From Zeimonas sp046347945 (GTDB lineage: Bacteria; Pseudomonadota; Gammaproteobacteria; Burkholderiales; Burkholderiaceae_E), in the NCBI GenBank assembly GCA_046347945.1, contig JAXMFB010000011.1:62001-126000 (forward strand): a stretch of DNA of 64,000 nucleotides. The letters run 5' to 3'. A program made the translations under genes and the position numbers. The notes under the pieces were generated by a model. That model was not told where the DNA came from. It made no database searches and saw only the letters and a program-made list of their open reading frames with translations. This document shows, piece by piece, positions 36,666 to 45,342 of this stretch (position 1 is the first letter of the stretch; each line of letters starts with the position of its first letter).

Positions 36666-38250
36666 ATGTCCGTGTTCCTGTCCCAGAGGCCCGTCGAGCC
36701 GCCGCGAGGCGCTCGCGCCGCGCGCGCCTGGCGTGCGCTCGAGCACGGGCTCGACCGGGTCTGCGGCGAGCCCGACAATCCGCTGCGCCAGTTGGGCGGC
36801 CTGGGCTTCTACCTGTTCTGGCTGATCGCGCTGACCGGCGGCTACCTGTACGTCTTCTACGACACCAGCGTGGACGGCGCGCACGCGTCGGTCGAGGCGC
36901 TGACGCACGGCCAGTGGTGGGCGGGCGGCGTGATGCGCAGCCTGCACCGCTACGCGTCGGACGCGTTCGTCGCCGTGATCGTCCTGCACCTGCTGCGCGA
37001 GCTGATGCTCGGGCGGTTTCGCGGCTTTCGCTGGTACTCGTGGGTGAGCGGCGTGCCGACGCTGTGGCTGGCCGTCGCGGCGGGCGTGATCGGCTACTGG
37101 ATGGTCTGGGACACCGTGGCGCTGTTCGTCGCCACGGCGACCACCGAATGGTTCGGCGCCTTGCCCGGATTCGGTCCCGCGCTGGTGCGCAACTTCGTCG
37201 CCGCAGGAGCCGTCTCCGACCGGCTGTTCTCGCTGGTGGTGTTTCTTCACATCGGCGTGCCGCTGGTGCTGCTGCTCGTGATGTGGGCCCATGTTCAGCG
37301 GCTCACCCAGCCGCAGACCGGAGCCAGCCGCGCCGTGGCGCTGTGGAGCCTCGGCGCGATGCTCGCGCTGTCCCTTGCGATGCCCGCGGTCTCGGAGCGG
37401 CCCGCCGACCTGCAGCGGCTGCCCGCGTCGCTGCCGATCGACTGGTTCTACCTCGCGCCGCTGCCGGCGATCTACGCATCCTCCCCGGCCGCCGTCTGGG
37501 TCGCGAGCGTCGGCCTCACGCTGCTGCTCGGCGTGGCGCCCTGGCTCGGCAGCCGCACGCGACCGGCCCCGGCGAGGGTCGACCCGCAGCACTGCAACGG
37601 ATGCCGCATCTGTTTCGCCGACTGTCCGTTCGCCGCCATCGCGATGGCGCCGCACCCCGGAGGCGAGGGCGAGATCGCCGTCGTCGACGACGACCGATGT
37701 GCGTCGTGCGGGATCTGCGCGGGTTCGTGCCCGTCGGCGGTGCCGTTCCGGCCGGGCGTGCGGCTGGTGAGCGGCATCGACCTGCCGGGCCTGGCGGTGG
37801 GCGTGTTGCGCGACGAGATCGAGGCCGTGTTCCGGCAACCGGCGCCGCCGGCGCGACGCTGGTGTTCTCGCCGGCACGGTGCGCGGCCGGCCGTGCGCGA
37901 CGGAGTGCTGGACTTCGAGTTGCCTTGCGCGGAATGCTGCCGCCTTCGTTCGTGGAATACGGCTGCGCGCCGGCGCCGCCGGCGTCGTCGTGGCCACGTG
38001 CGCGATGGGGGATTGCGAGTACCGCTTCGGGGTACGATGGACCATCGAGCGGATCGCGGGCCGTCGCGAGCCGCGCCTGCGCCGCGCCGTCGATCGTGCG
38101 CGGGTCATGGTGATCCCCGCCGGCCGCGAGGACGGCGCCGCGCTCGACGCAGGGATCGAGGAGTTCGGGTCGCGGCTCGCCGCGGCAGGGTTGGCATCGA
38201 AGACCGGCGACGCGCGCCGGCGCACTTTCGGAGAGCACGGACATGGCTAA
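36666..38250 (+). pseudogene. Cytochrome b - 2x[4Fe-4S] ferredoxin - MvhD-like fusion, four indels in the last domain
   Basis: Residues 1-290: PetB-like cytochrome b, heme pairs H94/H108 and H195/H209. Residues 305-360: two [4Fe-4S] motifs (C310/313/316/320 and C345/348/351/355). The last about 130 residues resemble the MvhD/hydrogenase iron-sulfur subunit family but switch frame four times between 37850 and 37970. The pieces read GATLVFS, then RHGARPAVRDGVLDFELPCA, then GMLPPSFVEY, then LRAGAAGVVVATCAMGDC and on to EHGHG. Three one-base additions and one removal restore 528 residues exactly. Sequencing error is the simplest explanation. Shares the cytochrome b module with the divergent reductase fusion. 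Confidence 0.82.
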
Positions 38251-38749
38251 CGCGCTGCTGCGGTACGGCGGACAGGGAATCCTCTACCTGCTGTTCGCCG
38301 CGTTCATCGGCTACTTCTCGACCGCGCCGGCGTACCAGCACCTCGCGCCCGACGAGGCGCTGCTGCGCCTGTCGTTCCGGCATCCGGGCGAGTTCGCGAC
38401 CGACTGCCGGGCGCGCACGGCCGAAGAGCTCGCCAAGCTGCCGCCGCAGCTGCGCGCGCAGATGGACTGCCCGCGCGAGCGCTCGCCGGTGCACGTGCGC
38501 GTCGAGCTCGACGGCAAGGTGCTCTACGACGAGACCTTCCAGCCGGCCGGGCTGCGGCGCGACGGCGCGGCCAGCGGCTATCGCCGCCTGCCCATCGCGG
38601 CCGGTGATCACCAGCTGCGCGTGCAGTTCAACGACGACGTCCGCGTCAAGGGCTTCAACCACGAGGGCGAACGGCGGTTGACCGTCGTGCCGGGGCAGGT
38701 CGTGCTGATCGACTTCATCCCCGACCAGGGCGGGGTGGTGATCCGATGA
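38243..38749 (+). CDS. Conserved-looking single-TM protein of the oxidase operon, unknown function
   Basis: 168 residues: one N-terminal helix (about 8-28, GQGILYLLFAAFIGYF) and a periplasmic-looking domain with two cysteines (C53 in TDCRAR and C76 in MDCPRE) and beta-rich repeats (HVRVELDGKVLYDETF, HQLRVQFNDDVRVKGF). I do not recognise the family. The start overlaps the preceding gene by 8 bases and the stop overlaps the next start by 4, so it belongs to the complex or its assembly. A role as accessory or assembly subunit is inference only. Confidence 0.82.
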   Translation: MANALLRYGGQGILYLLFAAFIGYFSTAPAYQHLAPDEALLRLSFRHPGEFATDCRARTAEELAKLPPQLRAQMDCPRERSPVHVRVELDGKVLYDETFQPAGLRRDGAASGYRRLPIAAGDHQLRVQFNDDVRVKGFNHEGERRLTVVPGQVVLIDFIPDQGGVVIR

Positions 38750-40167
38750 GCGGGGCACCGACCGCGGGCTTGCCCCGCCGGATCGCGAGCGCGCCGGCGA
38801 GCGCCCGTGACGATCGCTTCGATGTCGCCGTACCCACCACCGAGCAGCGTTCGATCGCCGCCGGATGGCTGCTGCTCGGGGTGGCGGCGCTGATCGGCGC
38901 CGGCGTGTTCTCGATCCTGCTGGTGCTCGCGCGCACGCCGTTCTTCGCCAACCTGGTCCCGGCGGGCGACTTCTTCCGGGTCGCGCTCGTGGTGCACGTC
39001 GATCTCTCGGTGCTGGTCTGGTTCGTGTCGATGGCGGGCATGCTGTGGACGATCGACACGTCGCCGCGCTCGCTCTGGCTCGGCTGGCTCGCACTGTGGG
39101 TCACCGGGCTCGGCACGCTGTTCATGGCGGTGGCTCCGTTCACGGGGGCGGCGACGCCGGTGATGTCGAACTACGTGCCGGTGCTCGACAACGACACGTT
39201 CCTGTACGGGCTGGCCGTGTTCGGCGTGGGGTTCCTGCTGCTCACGCTGCGTTCGTTCGTTGCGCCGGCCCGGATGAGCCTGCAACTCGACGGCGCCGAC
39301 GCGCTGCGCTTCGGCCTGAAGGCGGCGGCGGTCTCGAGTGCCGTCGCGCTGATGGCGCTGGCGTGGTCGGCGGCCGACGTGCCGCGCGAGCTCGAGGCGC
39401 GCACCTACTACGAGCTGCTGTTCTGGGGGCCGGGCCACGTGATCCAGTTCACCTGGACGCTGCTGATGCTGGTGGCGTGGGCCTGGCTGGCGACGCTCGT
39501 GGGTTCACCGCTGCCGCTGAGCCCGCGCGTCGTCGTGCTCGTCTATGCGATCGGTCTCGTCTCGGTGTTCGTCGCGCCGCTCATCTACCTGAACTGGAGC
39601 GTGCCGTCGGTCGAGCACCGCAAGATGATGACCTGGCTGATGCGCTTCGGCGGCGGGCTCGCGATCCTGCCGATGGTGCTGGCGCTGGCGGTCGCGCTCG
39701 CGCGCCGCGTCGCGTCGACGCCCGCGATGCGGCCGCTGCGTGCGTCGCTGATCGCGTCGCTGCTGCTGTTCTCGGCGGGCGGCGTGCTCGGCTTCCTGAT
39801 CGAGGGGTCGGACGTGCGCGTGCCCGCGCACTATCATGGCTCGATCGTCGGCGTGACGCTGGCGCTGATGGGGCTCGCCTACGCGCTGCTGCCGCGCCTG
39901 GGCTATCGCGAGGCCACCGGCCGGATCGCGAACTGGCAGCCCTGGATCTACGGCGGCGGGCAGTTGCTGCACATCCTCGGCCTGATGTGGTCGGGCGGCT
40001 ATGGCGTGCAGCGCAAGGTGGCCGGCGCCGAGCAGACGCTGCGCAGCACGCAGGAGGTCTTCGGCATGGGCCTGATGGGCTTCGGCGGGCTGCTGGCGAT
40101 CGTCGGCGGCGTGCTGTTCGTCTGGGTCGTGCTCGACAGCGTCGTCGCCGCGAGGCGCGCCCGATGA
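38746..40167 (+). CDS. Second heme-copper subunit-I-like membrane protein with incomplete CuB site
   Basis: 473 residues, about 12 helices, with cbb3/NOR-like layout. Heme-ligand candidates are H84 (VVHVDLS) and H362/H364 (PAHYHGS). One CuB-type histidine, H231, is in FWGPGHVIQF. The following His-His pair is absent: the equivalent positions on the next helix read Y281-L282, and the nearest histidine is H291 in VEHRKMMTW. So a normal heme-CuB centre cannot form; the site may hold another metal, or the protein may only carry hemes. It is coupled to its neighbours on both sides (ATGA overlaps). Whether it is a second catalytic subunit or an electron-transfer partner is unknown. Confidence 0.82.
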   Translation: MSGAPTAGLPRRIASAPASARDDRFDVAVPTTEQRSIAAGWLLLGVAALIGAGVFSILLVLARTPFFANLVPAGDFFRVALVVHVDLSVLVWFVSMAGMLWTIDTSPRSLWLGWLALWVTGLGTLFMAVAPFTGAATPVMSNYVPVLDNDTFLYGLAVFGVGFLLLTLRSFVAPARMSLQLDGADALRFGLKAAAVSSAVALMALAWSAADVPRELEARTYYELLFWGPGHVIQFTWTLLMLVAWAWLATLVGSPLPLSPRVVVLVYAIGLVSVFVAPLIYLNWSVPSVEHRKMMTWLMRFGGGLAILPMVLALAVALARRVASTPAMRPLRASLIASLLLFSAGGVLGFLIEGSDVRVPAHYHGSIVGVTLALMGLAYALLPRLGYREATGRIANWQPWIYGGGQLLHILGLMWSGGYGVQRKVAGAEQTLRSTQEVFGMGLMGFGGLLAIVGGVLFVWVVLDSVVAARRAR

Positions 40168-41159
40168 TCCGCGTGCTGGCGATCGTCGCCTGCCTGCTCA
40201 CGGTCTGCATCACGGCGTCGAGCGCGTTCATCCGCCACTGGGGCAACGGCGTCGGCTGCGAGGGCTGGCCCGACTGCTACCGCGCGGCGCACGGGTCCGG
40301 CGCGGCGACGGCGACTGCAGTCGAGCCGTCCGGGCAGGCCGGTCCGCGCGGGCGCGATGCGCTCGACGCGGCGGTCGCGACGATCGCCAACGTGCCGTCG
40401 GTCGACGCGCCGCCGCCGGTGCGCATCGCGCGGGCGCTGCACCGTGTCAGCGCGACGCTGGCCGGCGTGCTGGTGCTGCTGGTCGTCGTGTTCGGCTGGT
40501 CGTCGATGGGCGGCGGCGCGCGGATCGCCGCGGCGGTCGCGCTCGTCGACACGGTGTTCCTGTCGTGGCTGGGGCGCTACACGCCGCACGACCTGCCGCT
40601 GGTCACGCTCGGCAACCTCGTCGGCGGCCTGCTGCTGGCGGTGGCGCTGGCCTGGATCGCGGCCGCTCGCGGCGGCCGCGGCGTGCCGCCCGGTTCGCGC
40701 AACGTTGCCGTCGCGGGGCTCGCGCTGCTCGGCCTGCTCGCCTGGGGCGGCACGATGATCGGCGCGCGGCACGCAATCGATGCCTGCGCGACGCCGCTGT
40801 GCGCCAGCGGCGCGCGCTTCGATGCCGCCGCGATCGATCCGACGCGTGCGACGGTTTCGCTGGATGCCGCGGCGGCGCAGGGGCTGCACGTGGCGCATCG
40901 GCTCGTCGGGCTGTTGCTCGCGATGGTGGCCGCGATGCTGGCGCTGCGGTTGCGCGTCGCGCGTCCCGCGGTGGCCGCGTGGCTGGCCCTGCTGGTGGTG
41001 GCGCAGGGGCTGCTCGGCGCGGGCACTGCACTGGGCACTCAACCGCTGCTGACGACCACGCTGCACAACGCCGTCGCCGCATTGCTGGCCGTGGCGCTGG
41101 CCGCCGTCGCGGGCAGCGCTACCGCGGCGTCGGCTGCGCCGCGGCGATCCGCCGGCTGA
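40164..41159 (+). CDS. CtaA/COX15-family heme A synthase
   Basis: 331-residue, about 8-helix protein converting heme O to heme A. The cysteine pair of the first loop is visible (GCEGWPDC), with heme-binding histidines in ALHRVSA, GLHVAHRLVG and TLHNAVA. The first loop is longer than usual because of an Ala/Gly-rich insertion (about residues 42-75). Last gene of the operon, overlapping the upstream stop by four bases. Its presence with heme O synthase argues that at least one heme in this system is type A. Its 3' end overlaps the convergent phosphoesterase gene by 41 bases. Confidence 0.88.
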   Translation: MIRVLAIVACLLTVCITASSAFIRHWGNGVGCEGWPDCYRAAHGSGAATATAVEPSGQAGPRGRDALDAAVATIANVPSVDAPPPVRIARALHRVSATLAGVLVLLVVVFGWSSMGGGARIAAAVALVDTVFLSWLGRYTPHDLPLVTLGNLVGGLLLAVALAWIAAARGGRGVPPGSRNVAVAGLALLGLLAWGGTMIGARHAIDACATPLCASGARFDAAAIDPTRATVSLDAAAAQGLHVAHRLVGLLLAMVAAMLALRLRVARPAVAAWLALLVVAQGLLGAGTALGTQPLLTTTLHNAVAALLAVALAAVAGSATAASAAPRRSAG

Positions 41160-42153
41160 CGATCGAGAACGGCTCGCGTGCATCGGCATCGACGTCGATG
41201 CGCACCCACTGGTCGATGAACGGCGATCCGTGCGCCTCGACCCGCGTGAGCTTCGGCGAGATCGTCTGCACAGTGTGCCAGTGCGTGTCGCCATGCAGGA
41301 ACAGCGTGGGCCCGGCAAACGCGTCGCTCGATTCGTGCAGCAGGCGGCGAAACGCCGCGTAGCCGTCGCGCCGCGCCCCTGGCGCGCCTGGCGCGGATTG
41401 GCCGGCGCGGTCGCGATCGAAGCGCGGATTCGCGTGCACGACGACGACGAGCGCCGCCTGCGCCTCGCGGGTGGCGATCGCGTAGGCCTCGCGGAGCCAC
41501 TCGGCGTTGAAGTGCTCGCGAACCCTCAGTTCCGGCTCGCCGAGCCCCTCGGCTGCGAGCCCGTTGTTGCTGCCCGGCAGGTTCAGCGTCACGAAGCCGA
41601 TCCCGCCGTGCCGCCAGCGCAGGTTCTCCGGTGGGCCGCCGGGAGTGTGGTCGGCCTGGCGCTCGAAGCCGGCGAGCGTCTGCGCGACGCGCCGGGCACC
41701 TGCCCCGACCGGCCGCGGCTGCGCGAAGAAGCGCTGGCGCAGCCAGTCGAGGCGCTCGAGCGGAGCGAAGCCCCCGGCGCGCGAGCGCGCGCAGTCGGTC
41801 CATTCGTTGTCGCCGGGAACGTAGACCAGCGGCACCGGACAGGCGTCGAGCAGCGCGTGGCGCGCGGCGAGCAGCGCGTCGTCGCAGCGCTCCCAGCCCG
41901 CCTTGATGTCGCCGACGTGGATCGCGAAGTCGATGTCGCGATCGAAGTCGGCGTACAGCCGCCCGAGCCACTGCGCCTCGAGCGCGCTGTAGGGTGCGTC
42001 GCCGATCAGCGCGAACGCGAAGCGCCGGCCGGACGCGACGCGCTCGGTGCCCGCGGACAGCGCGCGGCGCGGCAGCGCCACGACGCCGCCCGCGCAGGCC
42101 GCGGTCGCCTGCAGCAACATGCGCCGCGTCGCATCGGGGCGGCGCCCGTTCAT
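41119..42153 (-). CDS. Secreted calcineurin-like metallophosphoesterase
   Basis: 344-residue protein with a Tat-like N-terminus (TRRMLLQATAACAGG) and a metallophosphoesterase core: ALIGDAPYS, HVGDIKAGWE, VPGDNEWTDC, VHANPRF and FLHGDTHWH, i.e. the Asp/Asn/His metal ligands in order. Substrate unknown; predicted periplasmic. Its ATG overlaps the mutS stop (ATGA), so it is translated from the mutS transcript, an unusual pairing with no obvious functional logic. Confidence 0.87.
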   Translation of the reverse strand: MNGRRPDATRRMLLQATAACAGGVVALPRRALSAGTERVASGRRFAFALIGDAPYSALEAQWLGRLYADFDRDIDFAIHVGDIKAGWERCDDALLAARHALLDACPVPLVYVPGDNEWTDCARSRAGGFAPLERLDWLRQRFFAQPRPVGAGARRVAQTLAGFERQADHTPGGPPENLRWRHGGIGFVTLNLPGSNNGLAAEGLGEPELRVREHFNAEWLREAYAIATREAQAALVVVVHANPRFDRDRAGQSAPGAPGARRDGYAAFRRLLHESSDAFAGPTLFLHGDTHWHTVQTISPKLTRVEAHGSPFIDQWVRIDVDADAREPFSIVSRRIAAAQPTPR

Positions 42154-45062
42154 CCGCGGCCGGCGCCGCCCGCGTCGCCCAGTCCCGCGTCGCCCAATCC
42201 AGCGTCGCCGACGCCCGGTGCGCCAGTGTCCTCGTCGACCTGCGCACGCAATTCGTAGAGCAGATCGAGCGCCTCGCGCGCACTCAGGGCGTCCGGATCG
42301 ATCTCGCGCAGCCGCGCGAGCGCCTGCATCGCGCGATCGGGCTCGCCGCCCCGGGTCGGCGCCGGCGTGGCGGCGCCGGGCCCTTGCTCGACCAGGCCGG
42401 CCAGGTCGGACGCAGGCCCTTGCGGCATCGCGAACAGGTCGAGCTGGTCGTCGTGGGCCCGGGCACGTGCCTCGAGTTCGCCCAGCAGCTGGCTGGCCGC
42501 GCGGATCACCGGGGGCGGCAGCCCCGCCAGCCGCGCGACCTGCAGGCCGTAGCTGCGGCTGGCCGGCCCGTCGCGCACCTCGTGCAGGAACACGATTCCG
42601 CCACGGTGCTCGGCCGCGGCCAGGTGCAGGTTCACCGCCTGCGGGTGCGTGGCTGCGAGCTGGGTGAGCTCGAAGTAATGCGTCGCGAACAGCGTCAGCG
42701 AACGGTTGTGCGAGAGCAATCGCGCAGCGATCGCGTGCGCGAGCGCGAGGCCGTCGAAGGTCGACGTGCCGCGGCCGATCTCGTCCATCAGCACCAGCGA
42801 GCGCTCGGTGGCGGCGTGCAGGATCGACGCGGCCTCGGTCATCTCGACCATGAAGGTCGAGCGTCCGCCGGCCAGGTCGTCGGAGGCGCCGACGCGCGTG
42901 AAGATCCGGTCGAGCGGCCCGATTTCGCAGGCGTCGGCCGGCACGAAGCTGCCGCAGCACGCGAGCAGCGCGATCAGCGCCACCGAGCGCATGTAGGTCG
43001 ACTTGCCGCCCATGTTCGGGCCGGTGAGCAGCAGCAGGCGGCGGTTCTCGCGCATCACGCAGTCGTTCGGCGTGTACTGCTCGACGCCGGCCTCGACCAC
43101 CGGGTGGCGGCCGGCGCGGATCTCGATGCCCGGCGCCGCGACGAAGCGCGGGCGCACCCAGCGCAGCGTGCGCGCGCGCTCGGCGAACGCCGCCAGCACG
43201 TCGAGTTGCGCCGCGGCCCGCCCGGCGCGCTGCCAGGCGGCCACCGTCGGCGCCAGCGCCTCGAGCAGCGCGTCGTAGAGCTGGCGCTCGAGCGCCAGCG
43301 CGCGCTCGCGCGCCGACAGCGCCTTGTCCTCGAAGGCCTTCAGCTCGGGCGTGATGTAGCGCTCGGCGTTCTTCAGCGTCTGGCGGCGACGGTAATCGTC
43401 GGGCACGCGGTCGGCCTGGCCGCGCGTGACCTCGATGTAGAAACCGTGCACCGCGTTGTAGCCCACGCGCAGGTTCGCGATGCCGGTGCGTTCGCGCTCG
43501 CGCGCCTCCATCGTGGCCAGCAGGCTGTCGCAGTCGCGGTCGATGGCGCGCAGCTCGTCGAGCGCGGCGTCGTGGCCGTCGCGGATCACGCCGCCGTCGC
43601 GTGCCTGCGCGGCCGGCTCGTCGAGCAGCGCGGCCGCGATCGGCGCGAGCGCCGCGTCGGGCACCTGCAGCGCATCGCGCAACTCGCCGAACAGCGCGTC
43701 GTCGAGCGCGGCGAGGCGTTCGCCCAGGCGGCGCAGCGCCGGCTCGGCGTCGCGCAACGCGGCGAGTTCGCGCGGGCGCGCCGAGCGCAGCGCGATGCGC
43801 GCGGCGATGCGCTCGAAGTCGGGCAGCTCGCGCAGGTCGGCCAGCACCGGTTCGCAGAGCGGTGTCCCCGGGGCGGCGTCGTCGGGCGTGAGCGCCGCGG
43901 CCGACCGTCCGCCCGGGCTCGGCACCGCGGCAGGGCCGAGCAACGCCTGCACGCAGGCATGGCGGCGCGAGGCGGCCCCTTGCGAGCGCAGCGGCTCGAG
44001 CAGCCATCGGCGCATCAGGCGGCCGCCCGCGCTGGTCGCGCAGCGGTCGAGCAGCCGCAGCAGCGACGCGCCGTCGTCGCCGCGCAGGCTCTCGACGATC
44101 TCGAGGTTGCGCCGCGCGGCAGCATCCAGGATCACGAACTCCTCGCCGGAGAAGACGCGCAGCGCCTGCACGTGCGACGGTGCCTGTCCCTGCGTGCGCT
44201 CGACGTAATCGAGGAGGGCACCTGCCGCCGCGACCGCGGCGTCCAGGTCCTGAGCGCCGAAGCCGGCCAGGTCGCGGGTGCCGAGCAGCCCGGTGAGGCG
44301 CCGCCGCGAGCGGGTGGCGTCGAACTGCCACGCGGGGGCCCGCGCGATGGCCGCGCCGGCCAGCGCGTCGGCGAGCGCCTGCGGCAGCATCGCACCCTCG
44401 GGAAGCACGACCTCGGCCGGGCGCAACCGGTCGAGCTCGCGCGCCAGCGCGTCGGGCGACAGCTCGGCCAGCCAGCACTCGCCGCTCGCCACGACCATCC
44501 ACGCCAGGCCCAGCCGGCCCGGCGGGATGCCGGCGACGCGCTCCATCGTGTCGGCGCCATGTCCCGCCGTGGTGGCGCGCCCCACGGCCGCACCGTCGCC
44601 GCGAGCCGCCCCGGGTGCGGGCTGCACGGCCAGCAGGATCCGGTCGTCGCGATCGGGCAGCAGCTGCGAGTCGGTCAGCGTGCCGGGCGTGACGATGCGT
44701 ACCACCTTGCGCTCGACCGGGCCCTTGGAGGTCGCCGGGTCGCCGATCTGCTCGCAGACCGCGACCGACTCGCCGAGGCGGATCAGCCGCGCCAGGTACT
44801 GCTCGACCGAGTGTACCGGCACGCCCGCCATCGGGATCGGCTCGCCAGCCGACACGCCGCGCCGGGTCAGCGTGATGCCGAGCAGGCGCGCGGCGCGCTC
44901 GGCGTCGCCGTAGAACAACTCGTAGAAATCGCCCATCCGGTAGAACATCAGCCGGTCGGCGTGCTCGGCCTTCAGGCGCAGGTATTGCGCCATCATCGGG
45001 GTATGGCCCGAGAGGTCCGGCTCGTCGAGTCGGGGTTCCGGCGAGGGCTGCGGCGGGGGCAC
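42150..45062 (-). CDS. mutS: DNA mismatch repair protein MutS
   Basis: About 970 residues. Mismatch-reading domain with the Phe-x-Glu motif (GDFYELF), clamp and lever regions, and the ATPase with Walker A TGPNMGGKSTYMRS, STFMVEMTEA, DEIGRGTSTFDG and ATHYFELT. It is longer than the 850-880 residues usual for MutS because of Ala/Gly/Pro-rich insertions (near GAARGDGAAVGRATTAGHG and AAVPSPGGRSAAALTPDD) and a C-terminal GDAGLGDAGLGDAGG repeat. Start uncertain: GTG 45062 chosen; GTG 45140 would add 26 residues; the first conserved residues are HTPMMAQYL. Confidence 0.95.
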   Translation of the reverse strand: MPPPQPSPEPRLDEPDLSGHTPMMAQYLRLKAEHADRLMFYRMGDFYELFYGDAERAARLLGITLTRRGVSAGEPIPMAGVPVHSVEQYLARLIRLGESVAVCEQIGDPATSKGPVERKVVRIVTPGTLTDSQLLPDRDDRILLAVQPAPGAARGDGAAVGRATTAGHGADTMERVAGIPPGRLGLAWMVVASGECWLAELSPDALARELDRLRPAEVVLPEGAMLPQALADALAGAAIARAPAWQFDATRSRRRLTGLLGTRDLAGFGAQDLDAAVAAAGALLDYVERTQGQAPSHVQALRVFSGEEFVILDAAARRNLEIVESLRGDDGASLLRLLDRCATSAGGRLMRRWLLEPLRSQGAASRRHACVQALLGPAAVPSPGGRSAAALTPDDAAPGTPLCEPVLADLRELPDFERIAARIALRSARPRELAALRDAEPALRRLGERLAALDDALFGELRDALQVPDAALAPIAAALLDEPAAQARDGGVIRDGHDAALDELRAIDRDCDSLLATMEARERERTGIANLRVGYNAVHGFYIEVTRGQADRVPDDYRRRQTLKNAERYITPELKAFEDKALSARERALALERQLYDALLEALAPTVAAWQRAGRAAAQLDVLAAFAERARTLRWVRPRFVAAPGIEIRAGRHPVVEAGVEQYTPNDCVMRENRRLLLLTGPNMGGKSTYMRSVALIALLACCGSFVPADACEIGPLDRIFTRVGASDDLAGGRSTFMVEMTEAASILHAATERSLVLMDEIGRGTSTFDGLALAHAIAARLLSHNRSLTLFATHYFELTQLAATHPQAVNLHLAAAEHRGGIVFLHEVRDGPASRSYGLQVARLAGLPPPVIRAASQLLGELEARARAHDDQLDLFAMPQGPASDLAGLVEQGPGAATPAPTRGGEPDRAMQALARLREIDPDALSAREALDLLYELRAQVDEDTGAPGVGDAGLGDAGLGDAGGAGRG

Positions 45063-45342
45063 TTGCGCTGTACCGTGGATCCTGGCCCGCAAGTATGCCA
45101 GCGGGCCGGGGGCGCACCGCGCGGCGCTTGCAGGCGTCACGTGGGGGCCGTGGTCGGCCGACCGGGCATCGATGGTGCGCCAAGATGTAACTGCTTACAA
45201 AACATATGGTTAACATGTATTCTTCATAAATGACTGTAAAAAACGACGGCCGGCCGATGGCCGGCGCCGGGCCGCGCACGAGTGCCGATTCCCGGCCTGA
45301 GCGCACGCAGGCGCGGTGCGCCGATGCACCCGTGGTGGCGCC
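45063..45342. promoter_or_regulatory. AT-rich divergent spacer between mutS and the PfkB gene
   Basis: The stretch 45184-45243 is strikingly AT-rich for this genome and includes ACATATGGTTAACATGT-like short inverted repeats; it is the probable promoter region for mutS and possibly for the PfkB gene. A 7-bp hairpin GCCGGCC-GAT-GGCCGGC (45249-45265) lies next to an A6 run (45238-45243); read on the minus strand this is hairpin plus T-run, i.e. terminator-like. Specific -35/-10 elements could not be assigned with confidence. Confidence 0.5.

Noticed and set aside
36666..38250. Interpreting the frame changes as programmed frameshifting
   Set aside because: Four shifts in both directions within 120 bases, without slippery sequences or structures repeated at each, are not plausible for recoding.
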